DNA of 64,000 nucleotides from Mediterranea sp. An20. GTDB taxonomy: Bacteria > Bacteroidota > Bacteroidia > Bacteroidales > Bacteroidaceae. Every line of letters starts with the position of its first letter. Within the stretch, counting starts at the first letter, position 1. This document shows, in pieces, positions 8,310-16,643 of the stretch. The notes below the pieces were generated by a model. The model worked only from the letters and a program-made list of their open reading frames with translations, was not told the origin of the DNA and made no database searches. The stretch spans positions 62,001-126,000 of the forward strand of contig NZ_NFJV01000008.1 of the NCBI RefSeq assembly GCF_002160055.1, in the 5' to 3' direction. A program made the position numbers and the translations under genes.

Positions 8310-10118
8310 TTACTTTCCAGAAACCTGGCCGTTTTCAGTTTCTTTATTCTTGGTACCTACCAGAATGGCACCATGTTTCGCCCTGTTGCCATACAGTTTC
8401 CGGGCAGCTTCGCCTTTCAGCATCGAGATGCTGGAAATCTGTTGGGGCACAATCGTTTGAATCATTTCCTGAGTAGCAGGTACACCATCAATGACAATAA
8501 ACACCGAATCGGAGTCGGTCGTTATGCCCTTGGGGGAAGAAAATGCCACGATGCCGATATGCTCATAAAGCCCATTATCCTTGTCCGGCACTACTGCATT
8601 GATTGACCAGGAACTGGAGGAAGTGCCCGAGCGGGAAGTGCTGTAAGAGAAACTGGAAGAATTACCATTTGAAGTGCTATGGGAAACACTGACAGAAGTG
8701 CTGCTGGCAGCTTCCCCTTTATCGTCCAAACGGAACTTGACAGGAATTGTAAACGTCATAGGCACCGCCTTTCCGTTTCTCCGCCCAGGTGTCCAGCGTG
8801 GCATAGCCTTTACCAGCCGGATGGCTTCGGCATCCAGCTCGGCATCAATACCCCGCAACACTTCAGGCTTGGTCACCTTACCCGTTTCGTCCACAATGAA
8901 TTGCACGACCACATGTCCCTCAATGCCCTTCTCTTTAGCCGTCTGCGGATAGCGCATGTTATCCTTGCAATATTGCAACATAGCAGACATGCCGCCGGGA
9001 AATGCAGGTGACTGTTCCACAGCATCATACACCACCAGGCTGTCCAGGTCTTGCCCTACGCGGGAAGTTCCAAGGGAAGTTTTATCTTGCCCGCTATCGT
9101 CGGATGAACTGACAACGATGCTGACAACGGTATCCCGCGACACACTTTCTTCACTCCCGGCTTTTACAATTGCTGCCAAATCCGTAACTTTGGCGCTGGA
9201 AAGCCCGTTGCTGACTTCTGATACTTCGGGCCGGGCAAAAGCGGCAACCGCTACGGCTGCCAGCGGAAGTACATAAAAGAATTTCGCGCATGCCCACTTA
9301 CTTGACTTTTCTTTCATCATCATAGTGATACGTTTTTTAAGTTTACTGTGATTTAAGCTGTTGGCCATAGAGTAGAGCCTTGTGCCAACAGCTTTCTTTA
9401 TTAATAATAACTGGTATTCCTTGGCATTAATGCCGGCAGAGAGCACAGCCTCATCGGCCTCGTATTCGTGTACCGTCTGCAGTTCCTGCTTCAAAAGCCA
9501 GGCAGCGGGATTGAACCACTGTATGAAGCAGCAGAGGTCGACCAGCAACAAATCCCACGAATGTCCCCGACGGGTATGCGCCAGCTCGTGCAGCAGAATG
9601 GGACGCCCGTCTTCTTCCAAATCGCGACGGGAGATGACGATACACCGCATCCAGCTAAAGGGAGCAAGTTTGCGACGGTGCACCAACAGCCATACCCGCG
9701 GTGCGTCGGGCACATAACGGTGGATGTCATCGCGTTGCGTCACCCGCAGCAACTGCCACAGTCTGACGAGCGAACAGACATTGCGCACCAGAAAGAACAA
9801 CACGCCCACGCAGTAAAGCCCTAACAAGACCAACGGCCACACAGTCCTCGCCTCCTCCATAGGAGCGGGAGAAGCCTCGGGCTCCCCTCCAGCCGGGGCC
9901 AGCCATTGCTCCAAAGTCAGCATCGTCTGCCCCACGCCTATGGGTTGCTCCGTACTGACCTCTATCAAGGGCACCACGGCAGACAGCAGTAACACACCCA
10001 ACAAGGCCACGCGGTTAAAATGATGCAGGGTCTCGCGGCTCAGCAACAGGCGGTAAAACAGATAGAAGACTCCCAGGCAAAGGGCAGACTTGATGATATA
10101 GACTAAGAAGGCTCCCAT
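8310..10118 (-). CDS. M56 (BlaR1-like) metallopeptidase sensor with TonB C-terminal and plug-like domains
   Basis: A 602-residue membrane protein. Four hydrophobic segments in the first ~300 residues surround a cytoplasmic zinc-peptidase motif, HELAH at 177-181, as in BlaR1/MecR1. After the last membrane segment (about 275-292) comes a periplasmic TonB_C domain (about 368-455, FPGGMSAMLQYCKDN to IPVKFRL). There follow a Ser-rich linker and a stretch resembling a TonB-receptor plug (DGVPATQEMIQTIVPQ to GAILVGTKN). By family, it senses an outside signal and triggers loss of the BlaI repressor. The operon partners, BlaI and a periplasmic thioredoxin, support this. The signal is unknown; no beta-lactamase is near. 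Confidence 0.88.
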   Translation of the reverse strand: MGAFLVYIIKSALCLGVFYLFYRLLLSRETLHHFNRVALLGVLLLSAVVPLIEVSTEQPIGVGQTMLTLEQWLAPAGGEPEASPAPMEEARTVWPLVLLGLYCVGVLFFLVRNVCSLVRLWQLLRVTQRDDIHRYVPDAPRVWLLVHRRKLAPFSWMRCIVISRRDLEEDGRPILLHELAHTRRGHSWDLLLVDLCCFIQWFNPAAWLLKQELQTVHEYEADEAVLSAGINAKEYQLLLIKKAVGTRLYSMANSLNHSKLKKRITMMMKEKSSKWACAKFFYVLPLAAVAVAAFARPEVSEVSNGLSSAKVTDLAAIVKAGSEESVSRDTVVSIVVSSSDDSGQDKTSLGTSRVGQDLDSLVVYDAVEQSPAFPGGMSAMLQYCKDNMRYPQTAKEKGIEGHVVVQFIVDETGKVTKPEVLRGIDAELDAEAIRLVKAMPRWTPGRRNGKAVPMTFTIPVKFRLDDKGEAASSTSVSVSHSTSNGNSSSFSYSTSRSGTSSSSWSINAVVPDKDNGLYEHIGIVAFSSPKGITTDSDSVFIVIDGVPATQEMIQTIVPQQISSISMLKGEAARKLYGNRAKHGAILVGTKNKETENGQVSGK

Positions 10119-10143
10119 GATGAGTAAGGTTAATGAGTAAAGT

Positions 10144-10899
10144 TTAACGGTTAATGAGTAATGATCTTACACACTCCAGCAAATCGTCCCGTTTCTGCTG
10201 ATTGGTACCTGATACAATCTTGCACACTACACCTTCGCGGTCGATAACGACGGTCGTTGGTGTCTGCTGCACGCCAAACATCTTCCAGAGCGACTTGTCA
10301 CCGGCCACCTGTACGAAGCGGAAACCGCAACGCTTGATGATGGGACGTATCTCGTCTGCCGTATTCCACGTCACAGCCAGGAAATTCACGTTTGGACAGA
10401 TGTCCACCCACGTACTCAGTTCCGGCATCTCTTTGATACAGGGACCACAACCCGTATACCAGAAATTCAGGACCAACGGACGTCCCAAGGTGTTCTGGTC
10501 GGTCCATGTCTTGCCCTGCATATCCTTTACCTCGAAAGCGCCGATGTGGTCGCCCACCTTCAGTGTAAGTCCGGCAAAATCTGCTTTCATGCTCTCTTTG
10601 ACCATCAGGTAAGAGTTCTCCCCCAGTTCAGCTTCCTTCAACCAAAAGTCTGCATCGGGCACGTCTTCGCGAGGAATAGCCTTTTTACGGTCCTCCTCAC
10701 TCAAGGTTGCATCCAGCAAAAGCCACATCGACTGCCCGGCCTTGTTTCGCACTACGCTCCAAACAACCGACTGTTCCTTCAGCCCGGCAGGCTTTTCACT
10801 GAAGAAGAGACCGTCTATCACATACTTTGCCTCCTTGGATTGAGCAAAACCATTCAGACACAGGCCGCACAGCAGCCCCCTGAGTAACCATCGTTTCAT
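10144..10899 (-). CDS. TlpA-like periplasmic thioredoxin-family protein
   Basis: A 251-residue protein with a signal peptide (1 to about 20) and a C-terminal thioredoxin fold whose active site is WYTGCGPC, Cys151 and Cys154. The N-terminal ~110 residues are a separate domain typical of Bacteroides TlpA-family proteins and of unknown role. Expected function: reduction or exchange of disulfides in exported proteins. The start ATG overlaps the BlaI stop by 4 bp, so translation is coupled. Lying between repressor and sensor genes, it may act on the sensor's periplasmic part, but that is inference. Confidence 0.88.
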   Translation of the reverse strand: MKRWLLRGLLCGLCLNGFAQSKEAKYVIDGLFFSEKPAGLKEQSVVWSVVRNKAGQSMWLLLDATLSEEDRKKAIPREDVPDADFWLKEAELGENSYLMVKESMKADFAGLTLKVGDHIGAFEVKDMQGKTWTDQNTLGRPLVLNFWYTGCGPCIKEMPELSTWVDICPNVNFLAVTWNTADEIRPIIKRCGFRFVQVAGDKSLWKMFGVQQTPTTVVIDREGVVCKIVSGTNQQKRDDLLECVRSLLINR

Positions 10900-11255
10900 T
10901 GTCCCTCCTCCACTTGTCTAATCAACGCCTTCAGTTCGTCTACCGTAATCTTCTCTTCTTCCACCAGCGACGAGACAACGCCCAAGTAGGAGTTGTCGAA
11001 ATATTTGCTGATGACACCGCGCAGCGTACCCTTGCGGTAATCGTCACGTGACACCACGGCATAATACTGGTAAGTCTTGCCGCATGCCTTGTGCCCCACA
11101 AATCCGCGTTCTTCCAACCCCCGTACCACGGTAGACACGGTATTGAAATGCGGCTTAGGATTGGAATACAGTTCCAGGATGTCTTTCACATACAACGGAC
11201 CTTTCTTCCAGAAAAAGCCCATCACTTCTTCTTCTTTTGCTGTCAACTTCTTCAT
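10896..11255 (-). CDS. BlaI/MecI/CopY-family repressor
   Basis: A 119-residue winged-helix repressor. The N-terminal KKLTAKEEEVMGFFWKKGP segment and the PHFNTVSTVVRGLEERGFV recognition region are typical of BlaI. The C-terminal half is the dimerisation region that BlaR1-type signalling normally inactivates by cleavage. The ATG at 11255 is chosen; an in-frame TTG at 11264 adds three residues. It is the first gene of the operon, upstream of the thioredoxin and M56 sensor, and probably represses itself through the palindrome at 11291-11306. Confidence 0.93.
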   Translation of the reverse strand: MKKLTAKEEEVMGFFWKKGPLYVKDILELYSNPKPHFNTVSTVVRGLEERGFVGHKACGKTYQYYAVVSRDDYRKGTLRGVISKYFDNSYLGVVSSLVEEEKITVDELKALIRQVEEGQ

Positions 11256-11598
11256 AACTCTCAATTATTTACCGCAAATAACGGGATTATTTAGTTGACA
11301 AACTAATTCTTGCAGTTAAATTAAACTAAAGCCTATAGTTAATATCCTTCACGCTGTCCCTATAGGGCGAATTGCCTATGCCGTCATTTTCGCCCGGAGA
11401 ATATCGGGATATGTTTGTATGCATAAAAAATGTTCCCCGTCAAAAAGATGTCGCGGCAACAAAAGCCGGAGCATCGGGTCAATCTGGTAGGGCAAGCTGC
11501 CAAACACCCGCAAAATACCTACAAATAGCGATTGCAAATGTCGGAGGAAAGCCGTTACTTTGCGCTTTGAAAAGTACTTTTTAAACAAATAAACGACA
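11256..11598. other. 343-bp divergent intergenic region
   Basis: Lies between the minus-strand BlaI operon and the plus-strand hemerythrin gene. The left part holds the putative BlaI operator and promoter. A perfect 10-bp palindrome CCCTATAGGG is at 11358-11367. Close to the hemerythrin gene is TTACTTTG (11555-11562), one mismatch from the Bacteroides -7 box. No coding sequence is supported. Confidence 0.6.
11291..11306 (-). promoter_or_regulatory. putative BlaI operator in the operon promoter
   Basis: TTAGTTGACAAACTAA is a perfect 6+6 inverted repeat with a 4-bp centre, about 35-50 bp upstream of the BlaI ATG. On the minus strand it contains TTTG, followed 17 bp later by TTATTTGC, resembling a Bacteroides promoter, so a bound dimer would block transcription. 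A related half-palindromic stretch (TTAAATTAAACTAA) lies at about 11316-11329. Confidence 0.55.
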
Positions 11599-12303
11599 AT
11601 GAATGAACCACATAAATACCGTCCGACAGACAAAATGAGCGATCTCATCTGCGACAACTATTCCCTGCTGATGGTGATGAGCCGCTTCGGCTTGTCACTG
11701 GGTTTCGGCGACAAGAACGTGAAGGATGTCTGCGAATCGCAGGGTGTGGACTGTTCTACCTTCTTAGCTGTGGCCAACTTCATCACCGAAGGACAATGCA
11801 CCTACGATGAAGGAGATACCGACTTCTCACTGCCTGCCCTGATGGATTATCTGAAGCGGGCACACGCGTACTTTCTGGACTTCAATCTGCCTGCCATCCG
11901 ACGCAAGTTGATTGAGGCTATCGACTGCTCGGAGGCCAATGGGGTGGCCATGCTCATCCTGCGCTACTTCGACGAATATGCCAAAGAAGTGCGACGCCAC
12001 ATGGAGTATGAGAACGAAGCCGTCTTCACTTACGTCGACGGGCTGCTGGCAGGACACCTGAGCGACCGCTTCAACATCGCCACCTTCGTGAGCAAGCATA
12101 ACAGCATCGACACGAAACTGAAAGAACTGAAGAACATTATCATCAAATATTATCCGGAGACAGGCAACAACAACCTGCTGAACGCCGTCTTGTTCGACAT
12201 CTTTAACTGCGAACAGGACCTTGCCTCACACTGCCAGGTGGAAGACTTCCTCTTTGTCCCCGCCGTGACGCAAATGGAAAGGAAATTGAGAAATGAACAC
12301 TAA
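11599..12303 (+). CDS. hemerythrin-like domain protein
   Basis: A 234-residue soluble protein. The N-terminal ~60 residues resemble the short helical domain of RIC/ScdA-type proteins (TDKMSDLICDNYSLLMVMSRFG). The following helical bundle carries spaced His/Glu pairs (HMEYENE, SKHNSID, SHCQVEDF) expected for a non-heme di-iron centre. Relatives repair iron-sulfur clusters or respond to oxygen or nitric oxide; which applies here is not decided by sequence. The Cys pair of classical RIC proteins is not evident. The stop overlaps the start of the LuxR gene by 11 bp, so the two are coupled. Confidence 0.78.
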   Translation: MNEPHKYRPTDKMSDLICDNYSLLMVMSRFGLSLGFGDKNVKDVCESQGVDCSTFLAVANFITEGQCTYDEGDTDFSLPALMDYLKRAHAYFLDFNLPAIRRKLIEAIDCSEANGVAMLILRYFDEYAKEVRRHMEYENEAVFTYVDGLLAGHLSDRFNIATFVSKHNSIDTKLKELKNIIIKYYPETGNNNLLNAVLFDIFNCEQDLASHCQVEDFLFVPAVTQMERKLRNEH

Positions 12304-12901
12304 CACGCCGTTGAAAATAGTCATCGCCGAAAGCTCGGTCATCATCCGCAGCGGACTGGCCGTTGTGCTGAGACGCCTGCCCAACCTGAGTGTACAGCCC
12401 GTGGAAATCGCCACGCCCGAATCGCTGACGCACTACATGCAGATGCACACCCCGGACATCGTCATAGCCAACCCCAACTTCGGCGGCTGGTTTGACCTGA
12501 CAACCTTCAAGGCTGCCCACGAGAAATCCGGCATCCGATACATGGCCCTCATCAGCTCCGTCACCGACCCTAATATGCTGAAAGCCTACGACGGGCACTT
12601 CTCTATCTGTGACGACCTCGACACTATCGGTGCCCAAATCAACCAAATCCTGCATACCGAAGAGCCGGAAGAGGAAAACGGCGAACAGGATGTGCTGAGC
12701 CAGCGCGAGAAAGAGATCGTGACCTGCGTGGTAAAAGGCATGACCAACAAAGCCATTGCCGACAAGCTTTTCCTCTCTATACATACCATTATCACACACC
12801 GGCGGAACATTGCCCGCAAGCTGCAAATACACTCACCTGCCGGACTGACCATCTATGCCATCGTCAACAAGTTAGTAGCTTTGGAAGACATCAAGCTGTA
12901 A
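12293..12901 (+). CDS. LuxR/NarL-type regulator with degenerate receiver domain
   Basis: A 202-residue DNA-binding protein. Residues 1 to about 120 have the fold of a response-regulator receiver, but the acidic pocket is changed (IAES instead of a DD pair at 12-13) and the phospho-acceptor position is Asn60 (IVIANP where ...LD.. is usual). Residues about 133-195 are a clear LuxR HTH (LSQREKEIVTCVVKGMTNKAIADKL). It is therefore unlikely to be switched by a histidine kinase, and no kinase is nearby. Its overlap with the hemerythrin gene suggests that this di-iron protein supplies or modulates its signal; that is inference. Confidence 0.88.
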   Translation: MNTNTPLKIVIAESSVIIRSGLAVVLRRLPNLSVQPVEIATPESLTHYMQMHTPDIVIANPNFGGWFDLTTFKAAHEKSGIRYMALISSVTDPNMLKAYDGHFSICDDLDTIGAQINQILHTEEPEEENGEQDVLSQREKEIVTCVVKGMTNKAIADKLFLSIHTIITHRRNIARKLQIHSPAGLTIYAIVNKLVALEDIKL

Positions 12902-13046
12902 GGGGTAACGGTGCGGCATTCAGATTCTGCCTGTGCCTTACTTCTTCGCAGGGCAGGTCCCGACTGCATATTCTGCGGATTATCCGTAACAGAGGGCAAG
13001 GCCGAAATGTGCCGCCACAGAGAGCACACCTTGCCGCTGTTTGCTG

Positions 13047-13130
13047 CTTATACCTCAGAAGCAAATTCCTTATCGCTTGGGAGCACGCTGCTAATCGCTT
13101 CGAAATCGGCTCCTTATAGCTTGGAAAAAA
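13047..13130 (-). repeat. 22-nt-period array B
   Basis: Read on the minus strand, unit hexamers TATAAG, GATTAG, GATAAG and TATAAG have complements starting at 13113, 13091, 13069 and 13047, exactly 22 nt apart. The sequence before three of them on that strand is CCAAGC, GAAGC or CCAAGC. This is the same family as arrays A and C-F, in the opposite orientation. Confidence 0.8.
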
Positions 13131-13186
13131 GACAAGCACATAACAACAATCCGGCTAAGACCAATCATCCCCCATCAGGAACAGGC

Positions 13187-13228
13187 ATAAAAAAAGCCCC
13201 GCCTCGCGATATCACATCGGAAGGCGGG
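13187..13228 (-). terminator. rho-independent terminator downstream of ccsBA
   Basis: CCCGCCT (13198-13204) pairs perfectly with AGGCGGG (13222-13228). On the minus strand the stem ends GGGGC and is followed by TTTTTTT. It lies about 175 bp beyond the ccsBA stop and would also end the candidate small RNA. Confidence 0.8.
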
Positions 13229-13295
13229 AATCCTTTTATCTTCATAAAAGTGGTTACGTAATTATGACTAACTAATTCATTCAAATCTGATGTTG
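13187..13295 (-). ncRNA. candidate small RNA (promoter plus terminator, no gene)
   Basis: On the minus strand a TACCTTTG box (complement at 13296-13303) is preceded by TTGC 19 nt upstream and followed about 70 nt later by a perfect 7-bp GC-rich hairpin (13198-13204 with 13222-13228, extended by a C) and TTTTTTT. Transcription starting just past the box would give an RNA of about 100 nt. No start codon with a convincing ORF lies inside; one short ATG frame runs through the terminator and is not credible. It could also simply be a secondary promoter next to the ccsBA terminator. Confidence 0.4.
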
Positions 13296-13401
13296 CAAAG
13301 GTAAGGCTTTCCGCACAACCGGGCAATCGCGCAAAATAGGTATTTCGTTGGCAGAACAGTCATTATTATTAGGTAAAGAAGGAGAAAACGGCACAGGTCG
13401 C

Positions 13402-15444
13402 TCAGCCGGCATAGCTGTGCATTCCGCCCAACACAAAGTTCACGCCGAAATAAGTCATCAGCACTGACAGAAAAGAAAGAATCATATAGACATGGAAAAA
13501 CACGGGACTGCGGAACCACGGCAGGCTTCGGGCATGAAAGGCAACGGCATAGACCATGAACGTAATAAGCGCCCACACCTCCTTGGGGTCCCACGACCAG
13601 TAATGCCCCCACGACACATTGGCCCAAATGGCTCCCAAAAAGATACCCGCTCCGAGAAAGAACGTGGCAGGATAGAGCAGCAAACGGCTGAGTAACATCA
13701 GTCGCCGCGATTCACGCCGCACACACAAGGCAAGCACTCCGTTGAGCATCATAAAGGCAAACAAGGCGTATGACATCATGATGAGCGATACGTGCGAACT
13801 AAGCCAAGGCGACACCAGCACTGGCATCAAGGGCGTAATCTGCGGATTCATCTGACCCAGATAAGACACCAGCAAAGCAAATCCCGACAACAGGAAGCCG
13901 AAAGGCAATGTGAACGGGAAACGGCGCCGGAAAATGCAAGCCAACAACAGCGTGGACAAAGCCAGAAACTGCATCGTCTCATAGCCATTGCTCAGAGGAA
14001 TGCGCCCGCCAATGTACCAACGCAAACCATAGCCCAACGATTGAAACAGCAAAGCTGCCCACAAGGCATACGCGAAACAACGCTCTACCAACCGGCATCC
14101 ACGCCGGGAGACAGACACGGCACGCAATCCGTTATAAAGCAACCACGCAAAGGCAAGCACTCCCAACGTCAGATTGAACATAAACAGCAACTGGCTGAAA
14201 GGAATGCGGTTATACAACAGCTCGGCGCGGACAGCCGTTTCGGAAAGCGGTGCTACGCTTCCATCCTCCGGCAACGCCTTGACCAATGTCCCCTGTTGCA
14301 GCATCAGAATCAGACCTACCTTCTCGTCTGTTTCCACAATGGCTTTTTCTAAAGAAGACATCTTCTCTTTCGCGCCTCCCAAGGCATCCCAAAACTTCTG
14401 CAAACGGTATTCCGAGCCATCAAACAAATCGCTCAGACGGGCATAATCTCCTTCGATGCCCAACCGTGAGCGTAAGCCGGCATGCTTGACGCGTATCATC
14501 GGCTCGTCTTTCCATACTTCCGGATGCAACAGCCAGCCACCTATCACTTGTTCGGGAGTCAATCCTTTGTAAGTAGGCTTTCCCGTAAGCTTCAACACGA
14601 AGTCACGTGCCAAAGTATTCAGCGGAGTCACACGGTCGTGATAAAGCACCTGCACCGATGCCAGGCTATCTGCCTGACGCAGAGTGAGCACCGGCAACCG
14701 ACGCTCCAGTCCATGCACCGGCATGCCTGCCACCCACAGAAAAAGCATGAGAAGACCTCCTTTGCGCAATATCGGATGCTTCAGCAACCGACGGAATTCA
14801 CCCGACCGTGCCAGCAACATCCACACCATCGACAAGCCCAACAAAGCATATCCTGCATACGTCACACCAATCCCCCACGGGTCGTGATTGACAGACAACC
14901 AGCTTCCCTTCTTGTCCGAATCGTAAGAAGACTGATAAAAGCGGTAGCCGTCACACACAAAGATGCGGTTCATCGAAACGGCAGCAGACTTTTCTGCAAT
15001 TCCACCGTCCGACACACGGACATAACTGATGTAGTCTGCCGGTGCCTCCGTACCTGGGTAATACGCGATGCGGAAACTGTCCAAATGCAACGTAAAAGGC
15101 AGTGGAACCATCCGGCGGCTGTCATGCTCTACAAAATGCGAGGTTTCCTGCCCTTCCGACAAATGCACATATCCCTGCCGCCCCCATACGAACGTAATCA
15201 AAGCTCCTATCAGAATGACTAAGAAAGAACCATGAAGCAACAGCAAAGGCATGCGCCTCCACAAACGAGCCCAGGCAAAAATCCCAATGGTCAGCACAGC
15301 CAACAATCCCCACAGGCAACAGAACCAGCCGGTGTGGTATACATGACGTGCCACAAAGTCCGTGCCTTGTGCCCGTTCGACAAAGGTGGCAACAGCCAGT
15401 AACCCCACCAAAGCCACGTACAGAAATAGAATCGAACGTTTCAA
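13402..15444 (-). CDS. fused cytochrome c heme lyase CcsBA (ResB-ResC)
   Basis: A 680-residue polytopic membrane protein combining a ResB/CcsB-like N-terminal half and a CcsA-like C-terminal half. In CcsA the tryptophan-rich heme motif is visible near residue 615 (WGHYWSWDPKEVWALITF). Family role: exports heme and attaches it to CxxCH motifs of periplasmic cytochromes (System II). Two CxxCH proteins are encoded upstream in the same orientation, which fits. The only possible start in this frame is TTG at 15442-15444, preceded by GAGGAA, since an in-frame stop lies 15 bp upstream. It is 21 bp from the Rid-like gene, so probably the last gene of the operon. Confidence 0.92.
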   Translation of the reverse strand: MKRSILFLYVALVGLLAVATFVERAQGTDFVARHVYHTGWFCCLWGLLAVLTIGIFAWARLWRRMPLLLLHGSFLVILIGALITFVWGRQGYVHLSEGQETSHFVEHDSRRMVPLPFTLHLDSFRIAYYPGTEAPADYISYVRVSDGGIAEKSAAVSMNRIFVCDGYRFYQSSYDSDKKGSWLSVNHDPWGIGVTYAGYALLGLSMVWMLLARSGEFRRLLKHPILRKGGLLMLFLWVAGMPVHGLERRLPVLTLRQADSLASVQVLYHDRVTPLNTLARDFVLKLTGKPTYKGLTPEQVIGGWLLHPEVWKDEPMIRVKHAGLRSRLGIEGDYARLSDLFDGSEYRLQKFWDALGGAKEKMSSLEKAIVETDEKVGLILMLQQGTLVKALPEDGSVAPLSETAVRAELLYNRIPFSQLLFMFNLTLGVLAFAWLLYNGLRAVSVSRRGCRLVERCFAYALWAALLFQSLGYGLRWYIGGRIPLSNGYETMQFLALSTLLLACIFRRRFPFTLPFGFLLSGFALLVSYLGQMNPQITPLMPVLVSPWLSSHVSLIMMSYALFAFMMLNGVLALCVRRESRRLMLLSRLLLYPATFFLGAGIFLGAIWANVSWGHYWSWDPKEVWALITFMVYAVAFHARSLPWFRSPVFFHVYMILSFLSVLMTYFGVNFVLGGMHSYAG

Positions 15445-15465
15445 TGTTTCCTCATTTTATTTCCG

Positions 15466-16593
15466 TCAGAATGCGGCAAAGTCTTTATTCTCTAACTGCC
15501 TCACCCCCATGCACTCCATCTCGATAAGCCATCCCGGCCTACAGACAGCCGCATGCACAAAGACCTTGGGCGTATGGGGGAAGCGGGCGTCATACAGTTC
15601 CTTCACCACATCATAATCCGCCTCATCGCGCAAGTAAACAATCATTTGCCCGATGTGGTCAAAAGTACAGTCGGCTTCTTTCAGCAAAGCATCCACATTC
15701 TCCCACATACGTTCTGTCTGCCGACGTATATCCCGTGGATAAACCACCTCGCCCTTGTTATTGATGCTTGCCGTGCCGGAGATGAACACCTGCCGACGGT
15801 CGCCATAGTCCACATACGTGCCCCGCTCGAAACTGACCCCATATTCGTAAGTGGGATTAAGGTGGGTAGGGGCATAAAGATAATGCACCTGCCCCGGTAG
15901 CAATCCGTCTACGGCATAGGTGTCCATCTGTACCAGAACCTTAGGGTCGGCGTGACGGCCTCCAATGCCCGTACTGGCTATATAGTGTGTCTTCTCCGTC
16001 AGGTTTTGTGTGACAAACACCTCGTTGCGGGCTTTCACCACTCCGGCATAATTCACATCCACGTTCTGTACAAAGAACCACGTGCGGATGCAGTTATCGG
16101 CCAGTTTACAGCCTTCTTCCATCAGTTGCATCACGTAGTCGTTCAGTAGCAGACGGGTCTGATACTCCGAATTGGCAGCATGATTATAGGCAGCGGCTCC
16201 CCACAAGTGGCGACAGGTTCCATGTTTCACCTCAAACAGACCGTTATGCAACACCCGACTCTGCACGCCGGTTTGCAGATAAGCCCATAAGGCAATCTTG
16301 GTTTTGTCCAGAGGAGGCTGCTCTACAATAGACAGCGGACAGTCGGGACTTTCGTCTTCCATACCCAAGAGTAAATCGGCCTGATTGGCGGCATCGCTGA
16401 GAAAATAGCGTTTGAATACGGGCACGGCTCCTTTCAGTTCGCCCTCCAACAGACGACAGAAAGCTGTCCGCACGGCTTCGGCCTGTTCGGTAAAGGTCAG
16501 TTTGGTGTCCGTTACGTGAATGATGGTATGATATTCTGCCACTCCTGTTTCGGGGCAGAACCTGAATATCTCAGTATTTGTTGTTTCCGACAT
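15466..16593 (-). CDS. Rid/YjgF-superfamily protein, two-domain
   Basis: A 375-residue protein without signal peptide or membrane segments. The C-terminal ~130 residues read as a YjgF/Rid trimer domain (FISGTASINNKGEVVYPRDIRRQTERMWENVDALL and the VYLRD, FVHAAVCRPGWLIEME ends). The N-terminal half may be a second, diverged copy, an arrangement also found in chorismatase-like FkbO/Hyg5 proteins. Canonical Rid enzymes hydrolyse reactive enamine/imine intermediates; whether this one does cannot be judged by eye. It sits between the heme-binding lipoprotein and ccsBA, and may have nothing to do with cytochromes beyond sharing the transcript. Confidence 0.7.
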   Translation of the reverse strand: MSETTNTEIFRFCPETGVAEYHTIIHVTDTKLTFTEQAEAVRTAFCRLLEGELKGAVPVFKRYFLSDAANQADLLLGMEDESPDCPLSIVEQPPLDKTKIALWAYLQTGVQSRVLHNGLFEVKHGTCRHLWGAAAYNHAANSEYQTRLLLNDYVMQLMEEGCKLADNCIRTWFFVQNVDVNYAGVVKARNEVFVTQNLTEKTHYIASTGIGGRHADPKVLVQMDTYAVDGLLPGQVHYLYAPTHLNPTYEYGVSFERGTYVDYGDRRQVFISGTASINNKGEVVYPRDIRRQTERMWENVDALLKEADCTFDHIGQMIVYLRDEADYDVVKELYDARFPHTPKVFVHAAVCRPGWLIEMECMGVRQLENKDFAAF

Positions 16594-16643
16594 AATAGGT
16601 TGTTGTTATTCGTTGTTGTTCATAAAAGGTTATTCATTCATTA

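Larger units (their letters stand above)
12902..13401. other. 500-bp intergenic region
   Basis: Between the convergent LuxR gene and ccsBA. It contains array B (13047-13118) and a candidate small-RNA unit made of a minus-strand -7 box at 13296-13303 and a terminator at 13187-13228. No protein-coding sequence is supported. Confidence 0.65.

Noticed and set aside
8310..10118. Beta-lactam resistance locus
   Set aside because: The sensor lacks a penicillin-binding domain and no beta-lactamase or PBP gene is in the region.
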